Below, in pieces: positions 48,078-58,261 of a stretch of DNA of 64,000 bases. The notes under the pieces were generated by a model. It did not search any database, had not been told where the DNA came from, and saw nothing but the letters and a program-made list of their open reading frames with translations. The stretch is taken from positions 7,757,431 through 7,821,430 of the forward strand of contig OX463784.1 of assembly GCA_949825025.1 (NCBI GenBank), written 5' to 3'. Numbering within the stretch: position 1 is the stretch's first letter; every line of letters begins with the position of its first letter. This DNA comes from Siphlonurus alternatus. Lineage: Eukaryota > Arthropoda > Insecta > Ephemeroptera > Siphlonuridae. The translations under genes were made by a program, and so were the position numbers.

Positions 48078-49497
48078 CTACATTCCCTGCAGACTCTCCT
48101 CCATGAAGTCCTTGTAGACGGTCATGAAGCGAGCGAGGAAGGCCTCGATGTGGAAGATTGTCTTGGAGCCTCGGTGAAGTTGGTCCTCGTAGTGAGCGGC
48201 TAGCTGCGTCACCTTGGCTTTCAGCTGGCCGTCACAGTTCTTCACCAGCTCTCGCAGCAGGCCCTGACATACGGGAAAGTTAAGACAGGACTTAAGTATG
48301 GACAACCTGCTTGATATTATTGCAGAAATGATTAGAGGGCATCAAATTTTATTAACCTGAATTTTTTCACATTTTTTAGAGACCTAAAAAGTTTTACAGA
48401 AGATAGATTTCAACCAACTCCCCTTTTAGGTCCTATCCTTTTATTATTATTAAGTGACGCCTATTGACGCCTCTCTCTCTGTACTTTCAATAATTTTTTA
48501 AAAATAGTTCCCGGTCTCTAAAAAATATAAAATATGAAAAAAAAAAAAAAAGGAGTAGAATAACTTTGCACTTTCTATTTATTTCTACAGAAAAAAAAAA
48601 TCATATATTTAGGTTGTCCATTTAAAACTTTACCTATTAAAAAAAGTAAAAAAACACAATGATTGCACACCAATATGATAAAGCAATGTACGTACAAAAA
48701 AATATTTTAAATTTATAAACTTCTGCTAAAAATTTTAACAATTTTTCTTTAAATATTTTTTTAATTACTGCTACGAAAATGTTCGTACGTTTCATCCTAC
48801 ACCACAGCACAGTAATATAGAGAGCATGTTGTGAGTCTGACGTCACGGACAGGGAAAGTCTCACCTTGAAGATGACCTCTGTGGGAATTCCGTGGGTGAT
48901 GAGTTCGTACACTCTGTTCCGGATCTCCTCCAGCTTGGCAGGACTCTGCTCCTGCACGGCCATCGCAGCAGTGCGAGTCACGTACACCTCCCAGTCAGGC
49001 AGCGGCAGCACCATCTTGGCGTCAAACGGGTACCTGTCAACAACATTTCATTAGTACAATAAAATAATTTAAAGCAAGCATATTGGAACTCTACAAAATG
49101 AAATTTTCAATTTCCTCTCTATCCTCATTATTATTGCAATAGAAAAACAAAATCAAATTTTAAATCGTCTTCTTCTTTTCTTATGCCCACATTTTGGGGT
49201 TTAAACCATTTTACTTCTAGTAAGCCAATAGAGATGTGATTCTTTCCCTTCTCTCTTCATGTTTCCAGGCAACAAGTTATATCATGCTTTTTCATTTGAA
49301 CTTACATTAGGCCTGTTCGTAAACCCTGCTCGGTGTACTCTGAGCAAGTTTACAAACAAAAATCATGACGTCATTTGCACTGCACTCCCTACACCACCAT
49401 CTGCGCTGGTGTAAGAAATTGGTGTAAAAGTGTACACTGAGCAGGGTTTACGAACAGGCCTAATGTTACTTTGACACTCATTCCAAATACAGTACAG

Positions 49498-49534
<37 letters not shown>

Positions 49535-52500
49535 TAATTTTAACTAATCCAGGAGCATCAAGATAATAATGCAATAATACTCTTACAGTGGATACCAGCT
49601 CATTGTAATATTCATGTAAACGAGCAAGCAGATTTCTTAGCCAAGATGGGCAGTAAGATGACTCAGCCAACAACAAGCTTATCCGTCCATTCAATGCATG
49701 CTCATATTAATAGTGCAGTGAAACAAAAATTTAAGTCAACCTAGAAAGAACAAGCAAGTACTAAAGCCTGGGAAGATCTCATATTTAAATCAGCCAGAAA
49801 TCGCGGACACTGCTAAATTTAGACTAGACACAGGCCATGACTATATTGGATGCTATCAGAAGAAATTTAAAATCCAGGATAGTGACATTTGTAAATAGAC
49901 AATAATGGTTGCATTTTTTTATTTCATAATTAGAAAATATACATTAAATTATGCTTTTCTGAATTTTTTCAAATTTTTTGGAGTGCGGGAACTAATTTTA
50001 AAAAATATTTAAAATATCTGAATTTGGGTGGTACACCTGATGGGACAACCGTGACGTCATCGACAGCCAATCACAGCAGCCGTGACATCATCAACAGCTT
50101 ATCACAGGACGACAAATGACGTCACGGTTGTCCCATCAGGTGTACCACCCAAATTCAGGTATTTTAAATATTTTTTTAAAATTAGTTCCCGCACTCCAAA
50201 AAATCCGAAAAAAAATCAGAAAAGCATAATTTTAGGTATATTTTCTAATTATGAAATAAAAAAATGCAACCATTATTGTCTATTATGTAAAAATGAACCT
50301 CAAGACAGAGGGCATTTGTTTAGATGCTCTGCATTAACTACACAATTTGACTTGTTGCCTGGCAACATGAAGAGAGAAGAGAAAGAATATTTTCTATATT
50401 TTCTTACCAGAAGTAAAATGGTTTAATAACCAATACGTAGGCATAAGAAAAGAAGAAGAGAAGAATATTTTTTAAAGAAGACAATGTAAGAAAACTTTTA
50501 TTTCCAAGCAAATTAGCAAAAAAATTAAGATAAAAAGATTACTCTACATTTCTCAGATGAATGAAATTTGTTTATTTAATTTTGTGTCTCACAGCCCCCT
50601 GACAGACTCACTGTTTGACTTTGCAGGCCTCACACATGAGCAGAGCTCGGCGCAGGTTGCGGTCGCTGGCCTCGGCAATCCTCTGGGCCAGCTCGGCAGG
50701 CAGCGTCAGACTCTCCTTGTGGCACACGCTCTGCAATAAGACAGCAGTGAGTGTTGTGGAGTGTGGGAGAGGAGAGTTTAATTTAGTTTTGTTGCTAGTT
50801 TTGAGCAAATAAGGGAACAGAAGTTGTTATAGTTGAGGTATTTTATCACAGAACAGTAGTTTGTAATCGTGTACAAAAGAAATAAAAGAAATAAGAAATA
50901 CCATGATTGACACTTAAAAAAAAAATTATAATAATAATATGTTATTTTTACTGCACTTCATGTACGCACATAACTGCAATAAAATTTATGGGAGGAAAAA
51001 ATTTCCAATTATTATCATTTTTTTATATATAAATGTATGTGAAGTTTAAATGCTTTTTCATTAAAAAATTCTAGGGCAATTATTATTATTACAGTATTTA
51101 GCAGAAAATTCATGATCATCTGATTTATTTACTTCTGCTGCACAGATTATTTAGATTAGATACAGACCATGACTATCTTGGATGCTATCAGAAGAGATTT
51201 ATTAAAATCCAAGATAGCGACATTTGTCTTCTTCTTTTCTTATGCCTATGTATTGGTTATTAAACCATTTTACTTCTAGTAAGTCAATAAAAAAAAAGAC
51301 GTTTGTAAATTATGTAATATGGAACCTCAAGACAGAGGGCATTTATTCAGATGCTCTGCAATATCGACGGAACTTGACTCGTTGCCTGGCAACATGAAGA
51401 GAAAGAATCCTATCTCTATTGGTTTACTAGAAGTAAAATGATTTTAACGCCAAAACGTGGGCATAAGAAAAGAAGAAGAAGAAGACTTTTTCTGCTCTGT
51501 CTTCTTACCTGCATGACGGCACAGATCTCCTTGGTGGTTGGAGACGGCACTCGGATGCCGAGACAACGACTCTTGATGGCCGGGATGACTCTGGCGGTGC
51601 TGTTTGCGATGAGGATCAGTCTACAGGTGGTCACGTACTTCTCCATGGTGCGACGCAGGGCGTGCTGGGCACTCTTGCTGAGTCGGTCAACCTCCGTCAA
51701 CACAATCACTGTTTACACAAAATGTCACTGTCAGTTCTCTTGCTGTTGAGATAAGTACAGTAAAAATAGTCTACAGTACACTTAATGGTAAGGTAACACG
51801 CCCAATGTTAAAAAAAAATCTTTATGAAAAAAATTAAATGCTACCGTACATCCTCTATCAGTAGCTAAAATGCTAAAATATCAAGGATACAAATTTGAGC
51901 TAGCTTTTGAGTTATGAACTTTTAAAGTTGACTAATTTAACATGAAGAAATGGAACTTCCATGTTAAATTAGTCAACTTTAAAAATTCATAACTAAAAAA
52001 CTAGATCGTATTTGTAAGAAAAATTTGCAACATGACGACATAAATATTGTAGTGAGTGGTCACATGACCATAATTTGGTAATTAATAGTAATAAAACTTA
52101 AGTTTTGTATATTGTGAACCCGTATAAAAGGATATAGAATATGAAATTAATTTACAAATTCATAATGATATATATTATGCATGATATGTATGCATCAACA
52201 TAATTATGATTTACGTAACTGTCCAGTAATTAATGTTGTTAATAATTTTGAATATCTAGAAGTAATATTTAACGAGGATTTCAAGTTTGATGAAGTTATT
52301 GAAGAAATTATTTGCTACATTATGAATAATGATGTACACTGAAAAATATTTATCAATCAAAGGATAATTAAAAGAACTACATGTGCATGTTTTTGCTGAT
52401 TGAATATTTTTTTTGTATTATTTTCTGCTTGTATTTAATTTTCTGCGAAGCTCACTATAATGTAATATAATTTGTACACCAGCACCTACCCATAAGGCTT

Positions 52501-54783
52501 CCGGCCTTGGTAGGACTGTATTCTTATTTTTCACCAATAAAACTCTTAAAAAAAAAAAAAAAAAAAAAAAAAATTGTATACAGTACCTGATATTTTGGCT
52601 AATGATAGGGGGTTTAGAGTAAAACATTTTAAATTTTTTTCATCATTTTCATATGAGGGTTTTTTTTTTTAACAATGGGTGTGTTACCTTACTCTTAAAA
52701 TATTTTTAATCTATGTAAAAACTCTTAAGAAAATAAAATAAAAAATAGACTGCAGGATTTCAGGATGAAGTATAAATGGACAAGTAGCATAATTTTTTTT
52801 GAGTAGCTCAATTGAAAGAGGACGTCAAAAAATACACTTGTGAATTTTTTGAGATTTTTATCTGTACTGCATCATGCCCAAAATAGAGATGTAAAGAGGT
52901 CACGTGACCTGGAGACGGCGCCCGTGACCTGGAGACGGCGCCCGTGACCTGGAGACGGCGCCCGTGACGCCTGTGAGGTCATTGAACTGTTTGGTCAAAC
53001 AAACGATCAACTTTATAACGCTTCTAAACAACCACGTTGCTAAGGAAACAAGCAACAATTAATTTATTGTTTACACGTGTTATATAGATGATCGTTTGTT
53101 TGACCAGACAGTTTAATGACGTCACAGGCATCACGGGCGCCGCCTCCAGGTCACGTGACCTCTTTACATCTCTATTTTGGGCATGATGCAGTACAGATAA
53201 AAATCTCAAAAAATTTACAAGTGTTTTTTTCGACCTCCTCTTTCGATTGAGCTACTCAAAAAAAATTATGCTACTTGTCCATTGTAAGGTGATGAAATGT
53301 ATATACCGATATCTGTTTTCAATAAATAATTTAAAACATAAATAGAAAGGTAAAACAAAAGTAAAAAAAACCTGCATATCTAGCTACTATCGGGATTACG
53401 TTGGTTGAATATTTTTAACCTACGCTGGGTCCCTCAAAGGTGGAGGTTCTAGCTCCAAATTAAAAATGCATTCAGGGACCTCACTTTATCCAATGGAGTA
53501 CCGACCTCATTTTTTTTTATTGCAGAAATGGATAAGAGAGTGAAAAGTTATGCTACCCTGATTTTTTTCAACTTTTTTAGACCCCGGAAAGTATTTTTAA
53601 AAAATTATTGAAAGTCCTTTTTGTGACATCACACGGCGGCAAGTCCTATCTTTTTCTTAAGGAGCGGCGTCTCGTGACGTCACAAAAAGAACTTTTAATA
53701 ATTTTTTAAAAATAGTTCCCAATCTGTAAAAAATTTGAAAAAAATCAGGGTAGCATAAATTTGCACGCTCTATCCATTTCTGCAATAAAAAAATGAGGTT
53801 GATACTCCATTATGACCGCTCACCCTTGAAAGCTCGTTGTCCTGCTGAGTCAAACTGCTGAGTCTGGGCTGCCGTCTTGACCATCTCCTGGATGACAATT
53901 CGGTCGTGGATGCCGACGTCACTCGGGTTCACCTCAATGTGGTAGTTGGAGCTCACCGTCGCGATGTCCAGCCTCTTCTTGCTCGCAGTCTGAGGGAAAA
54001 TGTACCGGTAGTGTGAAACAAAAATCTGAGCTTCTGTTAGCCGATGAGACTGATAATAGCTTGATTTTATTTTTATACTGTATTTGTCATTTCAGGGATT
54101 TAGACTGTTTTCTCTTAAACAGTTTATATAATAGGTTGTGTTTAATAGGTTATAGAACCTGAGAGAAATGTGAACACGAGAAAGTTATTACTTTTGTCAT
54201 GAATAATGATGCATACCGGTACTTAAATGGTTAGTCGTCTCAACTCTCAAAAGCAAACTCATCAAGGATTGATGTCGAAGCAGAAAGGAGGAGGTGCTGA
54301 AGGTAGATAATGAATCTTGGCAAACGGTAGGAAACATACTCGTAAATGTGTGAAATCTCACCTGGAACTGCATCTGCTCGATCCTGAGTCTCTCTACGCC
54401 AGCTCCGTACAATTCTCTCAGCAAACACAACACTCTGGTCTTTTTGCCTGCACCCGGCGGTCCATACACCATCAGATGGGGAAAGTCACCTTGCTGAACC
54501 TGCGGACACACATTGACATGAGAATAGTGATCTCTATGTGCTTTGTAGTCCATCTAATGACATCGTTGCATTACATTTCTTATATTAATTTTAAAACATG
54601 AAATGTTGATTAAAAATGCATTGCATCACAACAGTGATTGCATGCAGAGACCAGCTTTTCCTCTGCAAAAACAGACGTTGATTAACAAAGATTTACCAGT
54701 TGTTTTAGATGTGTTGCTTGTTCCAGGTGGTAATCTAGCTTGGCTAGAGACCGAGGACGATGTTTATCAACCCACAATGACAT
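48078..54783 (-). CDS. RFC3: Replication factor C subunit 3, complete
   Basis: RFC3 is a small subunit of the RFC clamp loader that opens and loads PCNA onto primed DNA, and also of related checkpoint loaders. Seven exons join in phase: 54783-54697, 54499-54362, 53989-53824, 51708-51509, 50730-50612, 49033-48865 and 48263-48078. They encode 354 aa against about 356 in human. Exon 1, only 29 codons, reads [19 protein letters not shown]. Exon 2 holds the Walker A loop GPPGAGKKT (about 42-50). Exon 3 gives [13 protein letters not shown]. Exon 4 gives [20 protein letters not shown] and the SRC motif KSRCLGIRV. Exon 5 gives [13 protein letters not shown]. The last exons form the carboxy-terminal collar domain, ending [11 protein letters not shown]. 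The usual DKYRP is DKHRP here. Introns hold at least six transposon insertions, one 13 bases from a splice donor. All splice sites are GT-AG. Confidence 0.97.
48320..48612. mobile_element. Degraded family A foldback in RFC3 intron
   Basis: ATTGCAGAAATGATTAGAGG faces CTTTCTATTTATTTCTACAG, and TTTTTTAGAGACC faces GGTCTCTAAAAAA. The terminal GGAGTATCGACC motifs are lost and the loop has no intact TGACGTCA. Confidence 0.75.
49166..49290 (-). mobile_element. Retrotransposon 3'-end fragment in RFC3 intron
   Basis: On the minus strand: TTGCCTGGAAACATGAAGAG, then TTACTAGAAGTAAAATGG, ending GGGCATAAGAAAAGAAGAAG. The same 3' end occurs at 50.4, 51.4 and 56.2 kb. Confidence 0.8.
49310..49460. mobile_element. 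Hairpin MITE with GGCCTGTTCGTAAACC ends
   Basis: A perfect arm of about 24 bp, TAGGCCTGTTCGTAAACCCT through GCTC, faces its complement. TGACGTCA sits in the loop (about 49369). The surroundings CATTA and TAATG are themselves symmetric, so the target duplication is ambiguous (TA fits). Confidence 0.85.
49501..49531. repeat. (AT)n microsatellite
   Basis: About 30 bp of TA repeats directly before the retrotransposon fragment. Confidence 0.95.
49535..50466 (+). pseudogene. Non-LTR retrotransposon fragment: RNase H and C-terminal zinc motif
   Basis: The 5' part encodes [20 protein letters not shown] and AKMG, the classic RNase H signature (WIPAH, NEQAD, LAK). After frame breaks it continues [17 protein letters not shown] and IQDSDICK. 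Past an inserted MITE it continues [17 protein letters not shown], a CxxC-H-C pattern, then [12 protein letters not shown] and a stop near 50426. The tail is AAGAAGAAGAG-like. The fragment is 5'-truncated at the (AT)n tract and carries stops, so it is dead. It sits in an RFC3 intron on the opposite strand. Confidence 0.88.
49897..50281. mobile_element. AT-target foldback MITE, family B copy 2
   Basis: The 385-bp element starts AGACAATAATGGTTGC with its complement at the right end, flanked by AT. It is nearly identical to 7591-7976, including GTGACGTCATCGACAGCC. The empty paralogue at about 51305 reads TTTGTAAATTATGTAA, exactly the flanks joined over one AT. Confidence 0.97.
51141..51489 (+). 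mobile_element. Same retrotransposon family with inverted self-insertion
   Basis: The forward copy reads GATTAGATACAGACCATGAC, then ATCCAAGATAGCGACATTTG. It is interrupted at about 51224-51299 by an inverted 3' end of the same family (CTTCTTCTTTTCTTATGCC to AAAAAAAAAGA). It then resumes TTTGTAAATTATGTAATATG and runs to an AAGAAGAAG tail. CATTTGT and CGTTTGT flank the insert, a plausible 7-bp duplication with one mismatch. The tail ends about 15 bp from the RFC3 exon 4 donor. Confidence 0.8.
51786..52694. mobile_element. TTAA-flanked foldback family D, copy 2, interrupted
   Basis: Left half 51786-52017 and right half 52574-52694 together match the other family D copies; TTAA flanks the outer ends. 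A poly(A) retroposon separates the halves at the right arm. Confidence 0.85.
52018..52573 (+). mobile_element. Poly(A) retroposon inside foldback
   Basis: About 555 bp ending CACCAATAAAACTCTT and then about 24 A. The left flank is ATTTGTA and the right flank ATTGTATAC; uninterrupted copies read ATTTGTATACC, so TTGTA is duplicated. The body shows no clear frame. The 3' end (CCATAAGGCTTCCGGCCTTG, AATAAA) resembles the tail of a non-LTR element. Confidence 0.78.
52778..53280. mobile_element. AT-target foldback, family P, 503 bp
   Basis: Starts GGACAAGTAGCATAATTTTT and ends with the complement, with AT on both sides. The arms of about 190 bp include GAGATGTAAAGAGGTCACGT facing its complement and the TTTTTTGAGATTTTT module. 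A 20-bp unit is triplicated in the left arm but single on the right. It lies in RFC3 intron 3. Confidence 0.93.
52904..52968 (+). repeat. 20-bp unit repeated three times
   Basis: GTGACCTGGAGACGGCGCCC occurs three times perfectly in tandem. The facing arm has only one diverged copy, so the expansion happened after insertion or in one arm only. Confidence 0.97.
53495..53808. mobile_element. AT-target foldback MITE, family A copy 6, next to donor
   Basis: Starts GGAGTACCGACCTCATTT and ends GGTTGATACTCC with AT outside both. The loop has GTGACATCAC and GTGACGTCAC. Its edge lies 15 bp from the end of RFC3 exon 3 (53824), so only GTGAGCGGTCATA plus AT of the intron separates exon and element. Confidence 0.95.
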
Positions 54784-55199
54784 AATTAAGCTTAATAATT
54801 AGCAAATTACAAGAAAATTAGCAATTTAGACACAGTCGCCGACAAATATGACAGACTGGCGGGAAAAACAGATTTGATGATGATGATTTTAAGTTTTAAT
54901 TTTTTTTTCTTTAATTGCAAGATTAAATTATTTATACACAATAAAATTATTTTATATTAGCAGTTTTACTTTATATTTGCTTTAAATTTTTGCTAAATGC
55001 TTTTAAAAGTACATTTTTACACTAAGAATCGAGCGGTGTTTAATATCATCATCATTAAATGATTCAGCTGTAGAAAGAGGGCAGCACAAACGCCACAAAC
55101 GTAAAAATCATTCCCAACCCATTTTTCATAGCAACGCGTCAACAAGATTGTATTTTTTATTGGTTATTCGACTGAATTTCTTTTGAAATAACCATCTGA
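54784..55199. promoter_or_regulatory. Bidirectional RFC3/DYNLT1 promoter with E2F-type site
   Basis: The 416 bp between the two start codons holds GGCGGGAAA at 54858-54866 (TTTCCCGCC on the RFC3 strand), about 75 bases upstream of the RFC3 ATG. This is a textbook E2F site and fits S-phase control of a replication gene. CATAGCAAC at about 55127 resembles half of an RFX X-box nearer DYNLT1. No TATA box is evident. Transcription starts are unknown. Confidence 0.65.
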
Positions 55200-57586
55200 A
55201 TGACTACTGAAGATATGGGTGAAGAAGTAAGTATAATTTTATTTACATAAAATAACTTCTACAAATGTGAAATCAAATCAAGGTGTGTCTGGAACTTTCA
55301 TGTTCCACATTATCAGCTCCCCTGCTGTTTCTGCTGGGCCTATTTTTTAACATTCCCCGTATTTTGCAGAGCATGTTCAATGCTGACGAAGTTAGTCCAA
55401 TCATCAAAGAAGCCGTAGAGAAGGTGATCGGTGGCAATGGTTACGACCAGAGCAAAGTCAATATGTGGTCCAACTCGGTCGTCGAAGCTTGTCTCTCCAC
55501 TCTCACCAAACACCAAAAACCCTTCAAGTATATTGGTGAGTTGTGCATACTACCTTTTTTATTAACATTTAGAGCAAAATATTTGCTTACTAGCATGAAG
55601 CTACAGTACAGTATGTATACATACATACATGGAATACTGTAATGATACCGGTATAGCAAGATTTTTGCTTTTATTACTGCGGCACTTGTAGATCACAATC
55701 ATAATATATGCATACCAATAAATCTACAGGTATCTACTTATTGGGTTAAAGCCCCTTTCACATACTCGAAAATTGCTATGGCTTCATGTCGTTGGACGCC
55801 CTAGCGCACACGTACATGGCTCCGTAAGAAAATCAAGGAGACTTTGATTTTTGCTACGGTGTGTTACGGCATGCACTTGACAAGTATGTGAAGGTGTCTT
55901 TACTTGCTATTCACACTCATTTTATGTTGAATATCATTATTGCTGCATTTTCAAATTAAAATACAATACAAAAGTTGCACATTATAATCTCATGTGGTGG
56001 ATGGACTTCTAATTTTAAATTCTTGCTGCATGGGAAAGGTTGAATTATGTTATTAGTTGCCCGTGTTTACTTTGGTTAATTACCACATTACATATCACCT
56101 TGCTAGACTAAAGAAAAACAGAATCAATAGCAAAAACTAAAATGGAACCAAAAAGGTTAGTTTCTAATCTCACTTCACTGACTTTATTTCTTCTTCTTTT
56201 CTTATGCCCACATATTGTAACGTAAATTTGAGATGTTATGGGGGTCTGCTCAATTTTTAGGTAGCTCTTACGTTACTTCCGGGAATTCTTTGCTCCATGA
56301 TTATCCGTGAAATGATAAGACAAACATTTAAACATCAAAGTCCAAATATTTATTGTAAACTAAAAAGCTCTTGAACAAAACAAAACATAAAAATGACGTA
56401 TAAAACTTACATAGTAAAGAGAGCGGCGGAACCAAACTCGAGCTGAGACAGCGTAACTTTCAGCGAGAGCGTAGGTGTAGAGAGCGGCGGCGAGCCAAGA
56501 GATAGCGAGCGAGAGCGCTAGCACAGAGAGCCGTCAACGAAGAAGTGTTGAAAACTGAAGCTGTCTCGAGTTTGATTCCCGGGTTATTTATACATGTCAA
56601 TGTAGAGGGTAAAGTTTGGTCACGTGACAGTGACGTTTACTGCGAGGGTTCCCTTGTCCCATGTAGAAAAGGAGACGACACCAACGCTAATTTTAATTAC
56701 TTTACACCTAAGTAGTAAGCGTAGGTTTAGGTTAGGAGAGATGCACCACGTGTGATCGTGACGTCATGTATCATCTTCCTGATTGTGAGTTAAAATGACA
56801 TATGCTGAATGACCAAATATAGAAATAAATTTAAGCATATGTTACAATATTGGCGTTTAAGCCATTTTACTTCTAGTAAGCCAGTAAGAGATTCCTTCTC
56901 TTCTCTGTTCATGTTGCCAGGCAATGAGTCAAGTTTCGCGGTTAAAGCATCTAAATCAGGGATCGGATGCAGATGCAAGATGCACACGGATGCGCAAAAA
57001 TGGGCTTGCATCCGCATCCCAGATGCACAGGGAAAAATGAATGCATCCGGATGCGCATCCCAGATGCACAGGGAAAAATGAATGCATCCGGATGCGCATC
57101 CCAGATGCATGAAATATAAATTTGCATCCGGATGCGCATCCCAGATGCATGAAAAATTAATTTGCATCCGGATGCGCATCTCGGATGCACGAAAAAAACA
57201 CGTGCATCCGGTCCCTGATCTAAATAGATGCCCTCTGTCTTGACATTCATTTTTACATAATTTTTAAATATCACTATCTTGGATTTTGAACTTCTTCTGG
57301 TAGTATCCAAGATAGTCATAGCCTGTATCTAGTCTGAATATATTTAAAAATTGTGTATTTTGGCCTCTCCGCCTCAAGTTTCCATCCCTCACAATATCTC
57401 TTTTTTTGCTTTGTGACTGACATTTCCTCGCTTGCAGTGACGTGCACCATCATGCAGAAGAACGGCGCGGGGCTCCACACGGCAAGCTCTTGTTACTGGG
57501 ACAACTCGACAGACGGCAGCTGCACGGTTCGCTGGGAGAACAAGACCATGTACGTCATCGTATCTGTCTTTGGACTGTCCATCTAG
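55200..57586 (+). CDS. DYNLT1: Dynein light chain Tctex-type 1, complete
   Basis: This is a cytoplasmic dynein accessory light chain that dimerises and links intermediate chain and cargoes. Three exons join in phase: 55200-55226 (nine codons, MTTEDMGEE), 55370-55535 and 57438-57586, with donors GTAAGT and GTGAGT. The product is 113 aa, the same length as human DYNLT1. Landmarks: [20 protein letters not shown], then [20 protein letters not shown], then [20 protein letters not shown], then [20 protein letters not shown] and a C-terminal VSVFGLSI. The family closeness is unmistakable in the last exon and favours DYNLT1 over DYNLT3. Intron 2 (1.9 kb) holds a stack of nested transposons. Confidence 0.97.
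55748..55905. mobile_element. Small MITE in DYNLT1 intron 2
   Basis: AAGCCCCTTTCACATACT faces AGTATGTGAAGGTGTCTT; inner blocks GTCTCCTTGATTTT-like sequence and CGTAGC/GCTACG also pair. About 155 bp, GC-richer than the surroundings. Confidence 0.6.
56216..56846. mobile_element. Solo LTR, 631 bp, 4-bp target duplication
   Basis: Begins TGTAACGTAAATTT and ends CATATGTTACA, the TG...CA form of LTRs. ATAT flanks both sides, and the uninterrupted host reads CCCACATATTGGCG, as expected for one ATAT. Inside are a TATA-like GGTTATTTATACATG (about 56583) and AATAAA near the right end. Several GAGAGCGGCGG and GAGCGAGAGCG blocks make the middle GC-richer. No coding sequence. Confidence 0.85.
56957..57217. 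mobile_element. hAT-type MITE built of GGATGCGCATCC repeats
   Basis: Starts CAGGGATCGGATGC and ends GCATCCGGTCCCTG, with ATCTAAAT duplicated on both sides (8 bp, as in hAT elements). The interior repeats a unit of about 35-48 bp containing the palindrome GGATGCGCATCC and CAGATGCA four to five times. Its minus-strand reading gives only repeat-derived peptides. Confidence 0.92.
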
Positions 57587-57876
57587 ATTGCAACAAACTC
57601 CTTGCTCCTTAATATCAATCAAACTGAACGTTATCATTGGAATGAAGGGTTTTAGCCAAGATTAATCTGTGTCGTTAATCCTCAGTGCACCCAACGCCAA
57701 ATGTAATGAGAAAATATCGGGGAAGCAACTCTGTGCTTGTAACAGCCAGGACCATCACGACCTGTCATTCATGATGAGGGTTGACAGCATGGCAACCTTT
57801 GATGTTGTTTATGACTTAATTTTCCATTTTTCCTACACGTTTTGGGAAACAATGCAGCAAATAGAAGTGAAATTAA

Positions 57877-58261
57877 GGTAGAGATAACACGGATCAGCTG
57901 GCCCAATGCTAAAAAAATCCCATTCATAAAAATTATGAAAAAAATTTAAAATGTTCTCCTCTACATCCCCTAGCTATCAGTAGGTAAAATATCAGGTATA
58001 CAAAAACGAGCTAGTTTTCGAGTTACTGTATTAATTTTTAAGGGAATTTTTAATTAATTTTTTTAAGTTCCATTTCTCCATGTTAAATTAGTCAACTTTA
58101 AAAATTCATAACTCAAAAACTAGCTCTTTTTTTGTCTGTACAGTACCTGATATTTTACCTACTGATAGGGGATGTAGAGGAGAGCATTTTAATTTTTTTT
58201 TCATAATTTTTATGAATGACATATTTTAGCATTAAGCCAGCTGATCCGTATTATCTCTATC
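57877..58261. mobile_element. TTAA-flanked foldback family D, copy 3
   Basis: A diverged copy with altered tips (GGTAGAGATAACACGGATCA) but the same arms (AAATGTTCTCCTCTACATCC, AAAATATCAGGTATACAAA). TTAA flanks both ends. It follows the DYNLT1 stop by 290 bp, possibly in its 3' UTR. Confidence 0.92.

Larger units (their letters stand above)
56190..57333 (-). mobile_element. Retrotransposon fragment hosting two nested elements
   Basis: On the minus strand this is the same non-LTR family as 49535-50466: ATGACTATCTTGGATACTAC, then TTATGTAAAAATGAATGTCA and AGACAGAGGGCATC, then TTGCCTGGCAACATGAACAG, TTACTAGAAGTAAAATGG and the AAAAGAAGAAGAA tail. A hAT-type MITE and a solo LTR interrupt it. It also preserves the empty site for family B (TTAAAAATTATGTAAAAATG). 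Confidence 0.85.

Noticed and set aside
53024..53209. 61-residue frame in RFC3 intron 3
   Set aside because: It lies inside a foldback transposon loop.
56790..57319. Minus-strand frames of about 120 residues with GMRIRMQ-like repeats
   Set aside because: They read through the GGATGCGCATCC repeats of the hAT-type MITE.
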